Below are positions 34,375 through 44,822 of a DNA stretch of 64,000 nucleotides, piece after piece. Both the position numbers and the translations under genes were made by a program. Each line of letters begins with the position of its first letter. The stretch's first letter is position 1. The notes beneath the pieces are model-generated. The model had not been told where the DNA came from. It saw only the letters and a list, made by a program, of their open reading frames with translations, and did not search any database. Source of the stretch: Tubiluchus corallicola (Eukaryota; Priapulida; Priapulimorpha; Priapulimorphida; Tubiluchidae); assembly GCA_030141605.1 (NCBI GenBank), contig JAQGDQ010000482.1, positions 105,939-169,938 on the forward strand, written 5' to 3'.

Positions 34375-37300
34375 AGCAGAATGTTTGCTGGTCACTCGAC
34401 TGACCAGGTACCATTCTCCATCAACTGCTTGAGAAGGTTGACTTCCCCAGAAATGCTTTCATCTATGAGAGCTGCAGGGGGCTGCACAGCCCAGGAATGT
34501 TGCTCAAGAAATAGCGTGCTCTTTTCTGGGCAGAGAACCACTGTGCATCCCCAGTACCGGGTCACACTCAGAAAGAAGAGCAAGTTAAAGTGATCACTAA
34601 AAGTAACTTTTTGTTAGTGTGCAAGAGCATTTTTTCCATTTTACAATATACTAAATTTTGTTTTTCTTGTTTCGAGCCTAATTAAATAATTAGGTTCACA
34701 ATCCTGACAAAAATAATCAAGGCTTCTCCAGAAATGCTTTCATCTATGAGAGCTGCAGGAGAGCTATACAGGCCAGGAATGTTGCCCCAAAAATAGCGAT
34801 TATCCCAAAGTACCAGGTCACACTGCGAAAAGAAGAAGAGCAAGTTAAAGTTATCACTATAAGTAACTTTTTGTTAGTGTGCAAGAGCTTTTTTCTATTT
34901 TACAATATTATGTCTATTAAGAACAATAGCGCAATGTTTGCTGGTCACTTGACGGACCAGGTATCATTCTCCATCAACTGCTTGTCAAGATTGGCTTCTG
35001 CAGAAATGTTTTCATCTATGAGAGCTGCTGGAGAGCTGTACAATCCAGGAATATTGCTTCAGAAATAGCGGTTATCCCAAAGTACCGGGTCACACTGCGA
35101 AAAGAAGAGCAAGTTAAACTGACCACTAAAAGTAACTTTTTGTTTATGTGCAAGAGCTTTTTTTCATTTTACAATATTATGTCTATTAAGAACAATAGCG
35201 CAATGTTTGTTGGTCACTCGACTGACCAGGTATCATTCTCCATCAACTGCTTGTCAAGATTGGCTTCTGCAGAAATGCTTTTATCTATGAGAGCGGCAGG
35301 GGGGTCACACTGCGAAAAGAAGAGCAAGTTAAAGTGATCACTAAAAGTAACTTTTTGTTAGTATGCAAGAGCTTTTTTCCATTTTACAATATACTAAATT
35401 TTGTTTTTCTTGTTTCGAGCCTAATTAAATAATTAGGTTCACAATCCTGACAAAAATAATCAAGGCTTCCCCACAAATGCTTTCATCTATGAGAGCTGCA
35501 GGGGAGCTGTACAATCCAGGAATGTTGCCCCAGAAATAGCGGTTATCCCAAAGTACCGGGTCACACTGCGAAAAGAAGAGCAAGTTAAAGTGATCACTAA
35601 AAGTAGCCTTTTGTTAGTGTGCAAGAGCTTTTTTTCCATTTTACAATATACTAAATTTTGTTTTTCTTGTTTCGAGCCTAATTAAATAATTAGGTTTACA
35701 ATCCTGACAAAAATAATCAAGGCTTCCCCAGAAATGCTTTCATCTATGAGAGCTGCAGGAGAGCTGTACAATCTAGGAATGTTGCCCCAGAAATAGCAGT
35801 TATCCCAAAGTACCAGGTCACACTGCGAAAAGAAGAGCAAGTTAAAGTGACCACTAAAAGTAACTTTTTGTTTATGTGCAAGAGCTTTTTTTCATTTTAC
35901 AATATTATGTCTATTAAGAACAATAGCGCAATGTTTGCTGGTCACTCGACTGACCAGGTATCATTTTCCATCAACTGCTTGTCAAGACTGGCTTCTGCAG
36001 AAATGCTTTCATCTATGAGAGCTGCAGGGGAGCTGTACAATCCAGGAATATTGCTTCAGAAATAGCGGTTATCCCAAAGTACCGGGTCACACTGCGAAAA
36101 GAAGAGCAAGTTAAAGTGATCACTAAAAGTAACTTTTTGTTAGTATGCAAGAGCTTTTTTTCATTTTACAATATACTAAATTTTGTTTTTCTTGTTTCGA
36201 GCCTAATTAAATAATTAGGTTTACAATCCTGACAAAAATAATCAAGGCTTCCCCACACATGCTTTTATCTATGAGAGCTGCAGGAGAGCTGTATAATCCA
36301 GGAATATTGCCCCAGAAATGGCGTGCATCCCACAGTACCAGGTCACACTGAGAAAAGAAGAGGAGCAAGTTAAAGTGACCACTAAAAGTAACTTTTTGTT
36401 TATGTGCAAGAGCTTTTTTTCATTTTACAATATTATGTCTATTAAGAACAATAGCGCAATGTTTGCTGGTCACTCGACTGACCAGGTATCATTCTCCATC
36501 AACTGCTTGTCAAGATTGGCTTCTGCAGAAATGCTTTTATCTATGAGAGCTGCAAGGGAGCTGTACAATCCAGGAATGTTGCCCCAGAAATAGCGGTTAT
36601 CCCAAAGTACCGGGTCACACTGCGAAAAGAAGAGCAAGTTAAAGTGATCACTAAAAGTAACCTTTTGTTAGTGTGCAAGAGCTTTTTTTCCATTTTACAA
36701 TATACTAAATTTTGTTTTTCTTGTTTCGAGCCTAATTAAATAATTAGGTTTACAATCCTGACAAAAATAATCAAGGCTTCCCCACAAATGCTTTCATCTA
36801 TGAGAGCTGCAGGAGAGCTGTACAATCCAGGAATGTTGCCCCAGAAATAGCGGTTATCCCAAAGTACCAGGTCACACTGCGAAAAGAAGAGCAAGTTAAA
36901 GTGACCACTAAAAGTAACTTTTTGTTTATGTGCAAGAGCTTTTTTTCATTTTACAATATTATGTCTATTAAGAACAATAGCGCAATGTTTGCTGGTCACT
37001 CGACTGACCAGGTATCATTCTCCATCAACTGCTTGTCAAGATTGGCTTCTGCAGAAATGCTTTTATCTATGAGAGCTGCAGGGGAGCTGTACAATCCAGG
37101 AATATTGCTTCAGAAATAGCGGTTATCCCAAAGTACCGGGTCACACTGCGAAAAGAAGAAGAGCAAGTTAAAGTTATCACTAAGAGTAACTTTTTGTTTA
37201 TGTGCAAGAGCTTTTTTTCCATTTTACAATATATTAAATTTTGTTTTTCTTGTTTCGAGCCTAATTAAATAATTAGGTTCACAATCCTGACAAAAATAAT

Positions 37301-38362
37301 CAAGCTTCCCCACAAATGCTTTTATTTATGAGAGCTGCAGGAGAGCTGTATAATCCAGGAATATTGCCCCAGAAATGGCGTGCATCCCACAGTACCAGGT
37401 CACACTGAGAAAAGAAGAGGAGCAAGTTAAAGTGACCACTAAAAGTAACTTTTTGTTTATGTGCAAGAGCTTTTTTTCATTTTACAATATTATGTCTATT
37501 AAGAACAATAGCGCAATGTTTGCTGGTCACTCGACTGACCAGGTATCATTCTCCATCAACTGCTTGTCAAGATTGGCTTCTGCAGAAATGCTTTTATCTA
37601 TGAGAGCTGCAGGGGAGCTGTACAATCCAGGAATATTGCTTCAGAAATAGCGGTTATCCCAAAGTACCGGGTCACACTGCGAAAAGAAGAGCAAGTTAAA
37701 GTGATCACTAAAAGTAACTTTTTGTTAGTGTGCAAGAGCTTTTTTTCCATTTTACAATATACTAAATTTTGTTTTTCTTGTTTCGAGCCTAATTAAATAA
37801 TTAGGTTCACAATCCTGACAAAAATACTCAAGGCTTCCCCAGAAATGCTTTCATCTATGAGAGCTGCAGGAGAGCTGTACAGGCCAGGAATGTTGCTTCA
37901 GAAATAGCGGTTATCCCAAAGTACCGGGTCACAGTGCGAAAAGAAGAAGAGCAAGTTAAAGTTATCACTATAAGTAACTTTTTGTTAGTGTGCAAGAGCT
38001 TTTTTTTATTTTACAATATTATGTCTATTAAGAACGCAATAGCGCAATGTTTGTTGGTCACTCGACTGACCAGGTATCATTCTCCATCAACTGCTTGTCA
38101 AGATTGGCTTCTGCAGAAATGCTTTTATCTATGAGAGCTGCAGGAGAGCTGTACAGGCCAGGAATGTTGCTTCAGAAATAGCGGTTATCCCAAAGTACCG
38201 GGTCACACTGCGAAAAGAAGAGCAAGTTAAAGTGACCACTAAGAGTAACCTTTTGTTAGTGTGCAAGAGCTTTTTTTCCATTTTACAATATACTAAATTT
38301 TGTTTTTCTTGTTTCAAGCCTAATTAATTAATTAGGTTCACAATCCTGACAAAAATAATCAA
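34375..38362 (+). repeat. Satellite of two alternating unit types (about 270 and 257 bp)
   Basis: Fifteen units share an anchor ATGCTTTCATCTATGAGAGC at 34453, 34734, 35006, 35275, 35477, 35734, 36003, 36259, 36531, 36788, 37057, 37316, 37588, 37845 and 38119. From 35.7 kb the spacing alternates about 270 and 257 bp, a dimer of about 528 bp. Type A units contain CTGGTCACTCGACTGACCAG, an inverted repeat. Type B units contain CCTAATTAAATAATTAGG, a different palindrome. Both share CGGTTATCCCAAAGTACC and AAGTTAAAGT-CACTA. One unit (35275-35477) has an internal deletion. Open frames of 65-91 codons recur because the DNA recurs. Confidence 0.95.
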
Positions 38363-38423
38363 GAAATATATGTGCGCCATCACATAGTTAATATCTAATT
38401 TTAATTATTATTGATTATTCTAC

Positions 38424-38547
38424 CTTCAGTATTGAGTTGTAAGGCCACTTCGGCCCACCGCTGTCTTGTAAAATCCCTGTGCCTGCATTTGGGATTAGTT
38501 TTATCGTATAAAGCATGTCTGATTTCCACAGCGTGTTCGTCCTCCAT
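38424..38547 (-). CDS. MADF-domain exon (partial gene or pseudogene)
   Basis: From the ATG at 38547 (A at -3, G at +4), 41 codons read into the MADF/Myb-SANT-like DNA-binding fold: ALYDKTNPKCRHRDFTRQRW and AEVALQLNTE match the Yxx-YRDxxxxxxAWxEIAxxL pattern. The exon ends at a good donor (GAAG|GTAGAA). The frame is also open upstream (DKLIFIM), so the true start may be farther up or this may be an internal exon. Such domains occur in host transcription factors and in the second protein of PIF/Harbinger transposons. No downstream exon was found, as the intron would run straight into the satellite. It may be an orphan exon. Confidence 0.45.
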
Positions 38548-38817
38548 TATAAAAATGAGCTTGTCTGTCCGCACTAAAAAGGTTGAACAAAAGTGCGGAT
38601 CCAGGCGTATACGTGGCTTTCCGCAATGTGAACGAAGTGGAAACGACAAACACGTAAAACTATGGTATTCAAAGGCGGGCCATTGTATCAATTTTTTTCT
38701 GTGCTAACCATACAAAAAAAATCTGTGTCTGTGGGCCGCAGTGAAAACGCAGACTTATACATAACTTGTCTTAACCATATAAGGCAATTGAAAGGAGATT
38801 ACGCACAATTTGAATAT

Positions 38818-38890
38818 GCTAACCCTAGCCTTGCTTAACCAAAACCCTAATCCACACCCTAACTCTAACCCTAATTGTAACCTTAATCCT
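38818..38890 (-). repeat. Degenerate telomere-like (CCCTAA) block
   Basis: GCTAACCCTAGCC, AAAACCCTAATCC, ACACCCTAACTCTAACCCTA and TAATTGTAACCTTAATCC form about a dozen CCCTAA-like hexamers with substitutions. This is interstitial and decayed, consistent with TTAGGG-type telomeres of the host. Confidence 0.6.
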
Positions 38891-39721
38891 CTTCACGAAC
38901 TAATTTCTTGAGTGTGGGTAATTGTATAGTTTAGACAGGCAGTTGAATGTAAAGCAGCCATTTTACATAGGCAAACGACAAACTAGTAGATAAGTAAAAG
39001 CAAAATAAACTACAAAAATTTATTCTAGTTATAGTGAAATACGATGGGTATCTGCTGGTCCCGGGTAATCAAATGTAGATTGGTTTTGGTCAATAGATGG
39101 CCGGTTCGTGCCTCGGCGGTAGTTATTTTCTCGAATTTGTTTTTTCATTATAATTCTTCTATTACCTACCTCTATTTATATGTACAATTCATTACAAAAT
39201 TGTTTACATTATCAACATATTAAAAAGTAACATACATTTCAACAATAACAATTTTAACACGTCACGGTCTCTAGTTAAAGGAAGTTAGTTTTTCCCATGT
39301 GTAGGAGCCGGTTTTCCTCATAATAAAGACACTAAATGTGTCAGGAGTAAAGAATCCCATGATGATCTATTGTTAGTGACGTTGGCCAACACTTATTGTT
39401 TTATTTACAGGTCATGTTGTGAAGTCATTACATTGTTATGTCATTATATATGAAGTGATCATGTAACTAAGAAGACCAAGATGTTTTAACTCATTTGTTT
39501 ATTGCTTTCATTTACAAAAATATACAGGTGCCACTATGAACTATGAACTATGAATTTTATTCCACACATCAAAATACATTATTATACACATAAATAAACA
39601 ATAAATAAAATAATTTGAGTAGTGTGAGGTGAGTGTACGACCATACGGTCATTAACACACTCACCTTATTTAAATGAAAAAATTAATAAAGTTATGCGTG
39701 CTTTTTTAGATGACTCAATGA

Positions 39722-40040
39722 AAAAGGAAACATTAGAAAAACATAATATGTAATTACGATTTTGATATGAATATTGAAATAATTTTGAAATAAAGTAAAT
39801 GATGTAATAATAGCAAGGAAACATAAGAAAAAAATAATATGGAATTACGATTTAGATATGAATATTGAAATAATTTTGAAATAAAGTAAATGATGTAATA
39901 ATAGCAAGGAAACATAAGAAAAACATAATATGGAATTACGATTTTGATACGAATATTGAAATAATTTTGAAATAAAGTAAATGATATAATAATAGCAAGG
40001 AAACATAATATGTAAAAACGATTTTGATATAGACTGCGAT
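39722..40040. repeat. 91-bp tandem repeat in the LINE 3' UTR
   Basis: GGAAACATAAGAAAAA recurs at 39726, 39817, 39908 and 39999, an exact 91-bp period of about 3.5 copies, AT-rich, between the RT stop and the terminal hairpin. Confidence 0.9.
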
Positions 40041-40160
40041 GAATGAATAATTCATTTAAATTGATTTATACATTTTACTAATAAAGTAACATTAGTAAAA
40101 GAAAAACATTAGTGCAAAAAGACACACGTGCACAAAAAGAGAAAAAAAAGCTCTAGTTTT

Positions 40161-41114
40161 CTACGCCAATGAATATTTACTAAGTAAAAATATCTTGTAT
40201 TGTTTGGTAGCTATATGTAAAGAAGGAGAGGAAATGATTGTATTGGGTACACTATTCCACAAAATAACTCCACTGTGCTGTAAGGTATTTAAGCCATACG
40301 CTGTGTTAAATCGTGTTTGAAAATAGTGTCCCATACTTGAGGACCTAGTATAGTGAGAGTGAACATCTTTGATTAAGGTAAAGTAGTTAGTATATAATTC
40401 AGGCAACTGCCGGTTATTATACTTATACATGAATTTAAATAATTCAAGATTATAAATATCATCTATTTTCAATAAACTAAGGTGTATGTATGAAGATGTT
40501 GCATGGTCTCTGTAATTGGCAAAAGTCATGTATTTAACTATTTTATTCTGAACTGTTATTAGTGGTTGTAATAAGTATTTTTTTGTTTGCCACCATGACA
40601 ACACACAGTATTGGAGGTACGGATAGACTAATGCATGGTAGATCATTTTCAAAACAGGCAAATTAATAAAATGTCTTAATTTTGCAAAAATACCAGCTGT
40701 TTTGTTTAGTTTTGTTGCTGTAGAGGATATATGGGTAGACCACTTCATGTTGTTGTCAATATGCAACCCAAGGTATTTTATACTACTACTTTGTGTTAAA
40801 ATTATGTCGCCAATTTTGAGTTCGAAAGTGGAAGAGTCTTGTTGTGAAAGGTTCCTACTGATTAACATATACTTAGTTTTTGTGTAATTGACAGTTAATT
40901 TATTTGCTTTCATCCAGTCATCAATCTTTTTTAGTTCGTTGTTAGTGCGATGTTGTAAAGTTGAAAGGTTATTAGATGTAAGGAAGAGACTTGTATCATC
41001 AGCGAAAAGACGAGTGTTAAAATTAGTAGCAAGAGGAAGATCATTGATATAGATCAGGAAAAGCAGCGGCCCAAGAGTTGATCCTTGAGGTACACCACAG
41101 TTTATATCTAGCAA
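40161..41114 (-). CDS. LINE reverse transcriptase, C-terminal 317 codons (5'-truncated)
   Basis: The frame is open for 317 codons. It enters the RT domain at GVPQGSTLGPLLFL (motif 4/B), followed by FADDTSLF with the catalytic Asp pair, WMKANKLTVNYTKTKYM, IKYLGLHIDNNMKW (motif 7/E) and the C-terminal connector ending at SKYSLA. It has no finger/palm motif A and no endonuclease, so it cannot retrotranspose alone. Lack of stops or frameshifts points to a fairly recent insertion. The ORF layout and CR1-like 3' hairpin place it in the CR1/L2 group. Confidence 0.85.
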   Translation of the reverse strand: MLDINCGVPQGSTLGPLLFLIYINDLPLATNFNTRLFADDTSLFLTSNNLSTLQHRTNNELKKIDDWMKANKLTVNYTKTKYMLISRNLSQQDSSTFELKIGDIILTQSSSIKYLGLHIDNNMKWSTHISSTATKLNKTAGIFAKLRHFINLPVLKMIYHALVYPYLQYCVLSWWQTKKYLLQPLITVQNKIVKYMTFANYRDHATSSYIHLSLLKIDDIYNLELFKFMYKYNNRQLPELYTNYFTLIKDVHSHYTRSSSMGHYFQTRFNTAYGLNTLQHSGVILWNSVPNTIISSPSLHIATKQYKIFLLSKYSLA

Positions 41115-41168
41115 ATCAGTTTATATCTAGCAAAGCCACGGCAATGGACGTCAAACACTAATACCTTT

Positions 41169-41636
41169 AGTACTACATTTAAACTCCAGAACATCCAAAT
41201 ATGTTTAATATGCAGCAATTGTCGTTTTATCTGTAATACTAAATTACAGCAATAAGTTTTTAGGAAAAAACATAAGTTTGATACAGGTAAATTACTAAAT
41301 TTTCGTCTATAATTCTACAAAAAATAACGGCGAAATAGCCCTAACTGCTTAAAGCAGTTCAATAAAGATAATTAGACACTTACATGTGGTCTCTCTGAGT
41401 TTTGGCACTTACAACTTGCAAAAAGCAATAGAAATCAATTTACAACATTCACATCATATCAACTTGAAACCTGGCCAACTACCTGGTCACATAACTGATG
41501 ACAGTTAAAGGGGCAAGACCAAATTTAACAGGTATACGTGTATGTATAACAGGGAAACGTGTCTGTGCACAAAACCTCACCCATAAATGTTTCCACGAGC
41601 ATTTATCACCTAACTAAAAAAACAATCACACGTTCA
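41169..41636. other. Non-coding stretch between LTR-like repeat and BEL/Pao pol
   Basis: Nothing recognised. On the minus strand this is where the untranslated region between pol and a 3' LTR would lie. Confidence 0.4.
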
Positions 41637-42825
41637 TCATTTGACCTTCAATGAAACACAACTTGTGTATAGGGCGTTTAAGGTGACACTCCTCACCAGA
41701 CCATCCTTACTGACGTGGGTTTTCACAACACGTCCAAGCAGCCAACAGTTCCTTTGAGTTGTATCCATAACTAAAACGACGTCATCCTCCTTGAGATTCT
41801 GTTTTTCTCTGTGCCATTTCAAACGTTGTTGGAACTTTGGCAAATACTCTAATTTCCAGCGATTCCAAAATTCATTGGAAAGATATTGTATCTGTCGCCA
41901 CTTTTTTATATAAACATCTGCTGCAGAAAACTGACCCAGTGGAAATATTGGAGGAGCATTTCTGCCCATCAGAAGGAAGTGGTTAGGTGTTAAAGAATCA
42001 TAATCATTCGGATGATCAGATGCTGTGGTCAGAGGCCTTGTGTTGATGATGTTCTCAACAGTACAGAATAAGGTGCTCAAACCCTCATTATCAAGTACGT
42101 GCTGCTGAGTGCAGTACTTTTTTAACACTTTTAATTAGCGCTTCCCAAGGTCCTGCCATATGAGATGCCCGAGGAGGACAAAAATCACAATCAATGTGTT
42201 TCTGAAGTAGGAAAATTACTTCCATAGTCAGACATTAGTTTGTCAGGTTTACCTCTTCTGAAGCAAAACCTGTCTTGCGCTTTTATGAACGAATCAGTTG
42301 TCATCGTGACCAAGACTTCAAGATGGATGCTTCTGCTAGCCATGCATGTAAAAAGGATGCCGTAACGTTTTACTTCTGAGCGACCACGTTTTACCATAAT
42401 TGGACCAAAGCAATCAGTACCCACAGTAGCAAACACTCCAGAGCTTTGCACTCTGTCTACAGGCAAGTCAGTATCTTTTGGTGCAGTGGCAATGCTCTAT
42501 GCAGTCTACGTTGTCTGCACTCAGCTAAAAGCTTGAGTATCATACCACGCATTCCAAAAATCCAAAACTTCTGGCGGATCAAAGATATTACATGCTGTTT
42601 GCCAACATGTCCATGCATAGTGTGGAAATCTTGGATGACTAAACATGATAATTTTTGTCCTTTTGGTAAAACAATTAGATGCCTAGCATTGAAGTTGACA
42701 TCAGCATGCTTTATTCGGCCACCTACACGAATAAGTTGCTTTTCACATAGGAATGGATCAAGTTTCACCAGACAACTAGACTTAATAACATTCTGATATT
42801 CTTTGGGCGAACTCTCTTTCTGCAC
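41637..42825 (-). pseudogene. BEL/Pao integrase and C-terminal domain, frameshifted
   Basis: 42825-42457 carries the zinc-binding region (GGRIKHADVNF, FHTMHGHVGKQHVI, CRQRR). 42466-42191 carries the core, with GTDCFGPI for the first catalytic Asp and MSDYGSNF for the second. The usual SDNGTNF is changed (N to Y, T to S). The third acidic residue lies in AGPWEALIK, read in another frame near 42150. 42128-41637 gives NTRPLT, LTPNHFLLMGR, WNRWKLEYLPKFQQR and VVLVMD, the DUF5641-type tail. At least two frame changes make it non-functional. Confidence 0.8.
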
Positions 42826-43192
42826 ATACTTGATTATTTCTTCTTCGCATAGTCCAGTTCTACAACAGTCAGTTTATTGGGAAAACTCGAAGTCTTTTTG
42901 GCAACTTTGTTGTTTAACACTGTTTTGAACTGTTTTAACACCATGCAACACTTTTCGTCAACCTGTAGAACGAAGAATAACGATTCATCAAATCATTTAT
43001 GACATTATGCTGTGTATTATCCATTGTCGTCGCTGTTATGGTATTAACAACTGGAGAGTGCTTTACTTCTTTGTCACCTTGCAATAAATCCTTCTGTGTA
43101 GTCATATCAATTCGAGGCCAATCATTTTCTGGTAGCGTCAGAAATCTAGGCCTGAATTTCCAGGGTTTCGACTCTAACAGTGCATAAGCATT

Positions 43193-44822
43193 TCATCCTC
43201 GAGATAGGTCGTCAGCTGCATTTTCCTCAGAAGGGACATATCTCCATTGCTCTGGTGATGAGTCCTCTAGAATGCTTGTGACCCTGTTCTGCACGAAGGT
43301 ATGAAAGCGCTTGACAGTATTTCGTATGTAGTGCAGGATAATAAGACTATCCGTCCAAAATATGGACCTGTCAATGTGGATGGTAAGCTCTTTCCGTAGC
43401 AGCTTTTCAAGTTTAGCTACAAGAGATGCTGCACATAACTCCAGGAGAGGAATAGTCAGTCCTTCCATTGGAGTTAGCCTTGATTTTGCAATGACAAAGG
43501 CAGTGTGGATAGCATTGAGCTCATTCTGCTGAATGAATACTACCACACCATAAGCACTTTCAGAAGCGTCACAAAAATAATGAAGCTCTGTGGATATTAC
43601 CTTGCCAAACTCACAAGGCTTGAATGATCTCTCAATCTTGAAATTTGTTAATGTTGTGCTTTTTTCTTTCCATTTCTTCTCAATGGCGCCGTCCAACTTG
43701 CTGTCCCACATTTTGTCTGGTAAACAACATTCCTCTTGAAACAGTTTCTTTCCTTGTAGAACAAATGGGCCACACATTCCAAGGGGATCATTGATACTGG
43801 AAAGAGAACTAAGCAATTCACATTTTGTATTCTGATGCTCCTTCTGTTTCACATGGACTCCTAGCATATCAGCCTCCATCTGCCAACTTATCCCCAATGC
43901 ACGCTCATTCGGCAGTGTGTCATGTGACAGGTTTGATCTTTAACACCGTTTCCACTATCTTCAATTGGAATAGTGTCGAGAACACCTTTATCATTTGACA
44001 TCCATTTCGTCAAGCAGAATTCACCCTTCTGTAAAAGCAGCTTTAGCTGAGTAATTAGCTTCAATGCTTGCTCCACATTTTCGACTGACTTTAGACACAT
44101 AAAAATTGTAAAGCACAGTTGCTATCGTTTCTTTATCAAAGCTATATTGGTAGTCCAATGCAGTGCGCTTCAAGGCAAATAAAGCTGCACTGGGGGGCTA
44201 AACCCATCCAAAAAGATGCACGGTCATTCTAAGTATCTGAAGAGGCTGGTCAATTTCTCTTTCACGCCAGCAAATGAACCTCAGCATATATCTATGCTTG
44301 GGCGGAACAAACACTTAGTGATACATCTGACGTATTTCTGCTAGCATGGATGGACATAGAGGACACCAACCAAATTATTCGTAAGGTATGGACCTTGCAA
44401 AGCCAATTTGTTCAGTGAGATATCTTCACACTCTGCACCACAATCAAAAACAATACGTTTTATCTGGTTTATTTTCGTTAAAAACTGGGAAATGAGAAAG
44501 ATTCCAAGTCAGATGTGTAGGAGAACTTGCTGATTGTTCCTCCACTAGCTCTGCATGACCCTTGCTTAGCAAGTCGTTGATTCTGTCAGTGTAATTTTGA
44601 TGAAGAATGCCGAATTTTCTTCTGAGCTCATTGAGCCGCTTTGCTGCCATCTGAAAGCTATAAGGAATAACATGATGTTTGCCTTTAAATGGTATTTCTA
44701 GCTCATAGTGACCGTCTCTTCATGTTATTGAACTTTTCCAAATGTTGATGACCATCATCTCTTCTTTAGAATACAGCTCATCATCCAAAACAGAATATAT
44801 TTTGTAATTTTCTAGAAAGTGT
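43193..44822 (-). pseudogene. BEL/Pao reverse transcriptase and RNase H, degenerate
   Basis: 44822-44444 holds the start of the RT region ([31 protein letters not shown]). 44440-44100 is decayed but similar throughout ([14 protein letters not shown]). The expected YVDD is lost: the DNA reads FYV and then, after a short out-of-frame deletion, CLKSVENVEQAL. 43897-43193 is a long clean frame (SINDPLGMCGPF, HYFCDASESAYG, FWTDSLIILHYI, ENAADDLSRG) covering the RT connection and the RNase H-like domain with its Asp residues. Loss of the catalytic Asp pair and gag makes the element dead. Confidence 0.8.

Larger units (their letters stand above)
39535..41134 (-). mobile_element. CR1/L2-type LINE, 5'-truncated, inserted in LTR-like repeat
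   Basis: The insertion is flanked by GCCAC on both sides (39530-39534 and 41135-41139), a 5-bp target duplication confirmed by the uninterrupted copy at 48.87 kb. Its 3' end (minus strand) has a (TTCATAG)n tail at 39535-39555 and a hairpin AGGTGAGTGT...ACACACTCACCT around 39625-39664 whose loop holds GACCATACGGTCAT. A 19-bp filler duplication (GTTTATATCTAGCAAA twice) marks the truncated 5' junction at 41099-41134. Confidence 0.85.
39280..41168 (-). repeat. LTR-like 290-bp repeat, copy 1 (split by a LINE)
   Basis: 39280-39534 plus 41135-41168 together match 48619-48903 almost base for base: GGAAGTTAGTTTTTCCC, then GGAGCCGGTTTTCCTCAT, and at the right CGGCAATGGACGTCAARCAC. It flanks the BEL/Pao and gypsy debris as a direct repeat, as an LTR would, but lacks clean TG...CA ends. 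The intervening 39535-41134 is a LINE insertion. Confidence 0.65.
41637..44822 (-). mobile_element. BEL/Pao retrotransposon relic (pol only)
   Basis: Reading on the minus strand, the order is RT, RNase H, integrase zinc finger, integrase core and a DUF5641-like end, as in BEL/Pao pol. Similarity begins abruptly at about 44822, so gag and protease are gone. Several frameshifts and stops separate the open segments. An LTR-like direct repeat lies on both sides (39280 and 48619), but other debris intervenes on the right, so its ownership is uncertain. Confidence 0.85.

Noticed and set aside
34871-38134. Recurring 65-91-codon frames (with MSIKNNSAMFAGHSTDQ) as a possible gene family
   Set aside because: They recur because the satellite unit recurs. 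Units of about 257 and 270 bp break any longer frame, and there is no domain or splice support.
34375-38362. CRISPR-like array because of regular spacing and palindromes
   Set aside because: Units are contiguous 257-270-bp satellite monomers without short repeats and unique spacers, in a eukaryotic context.
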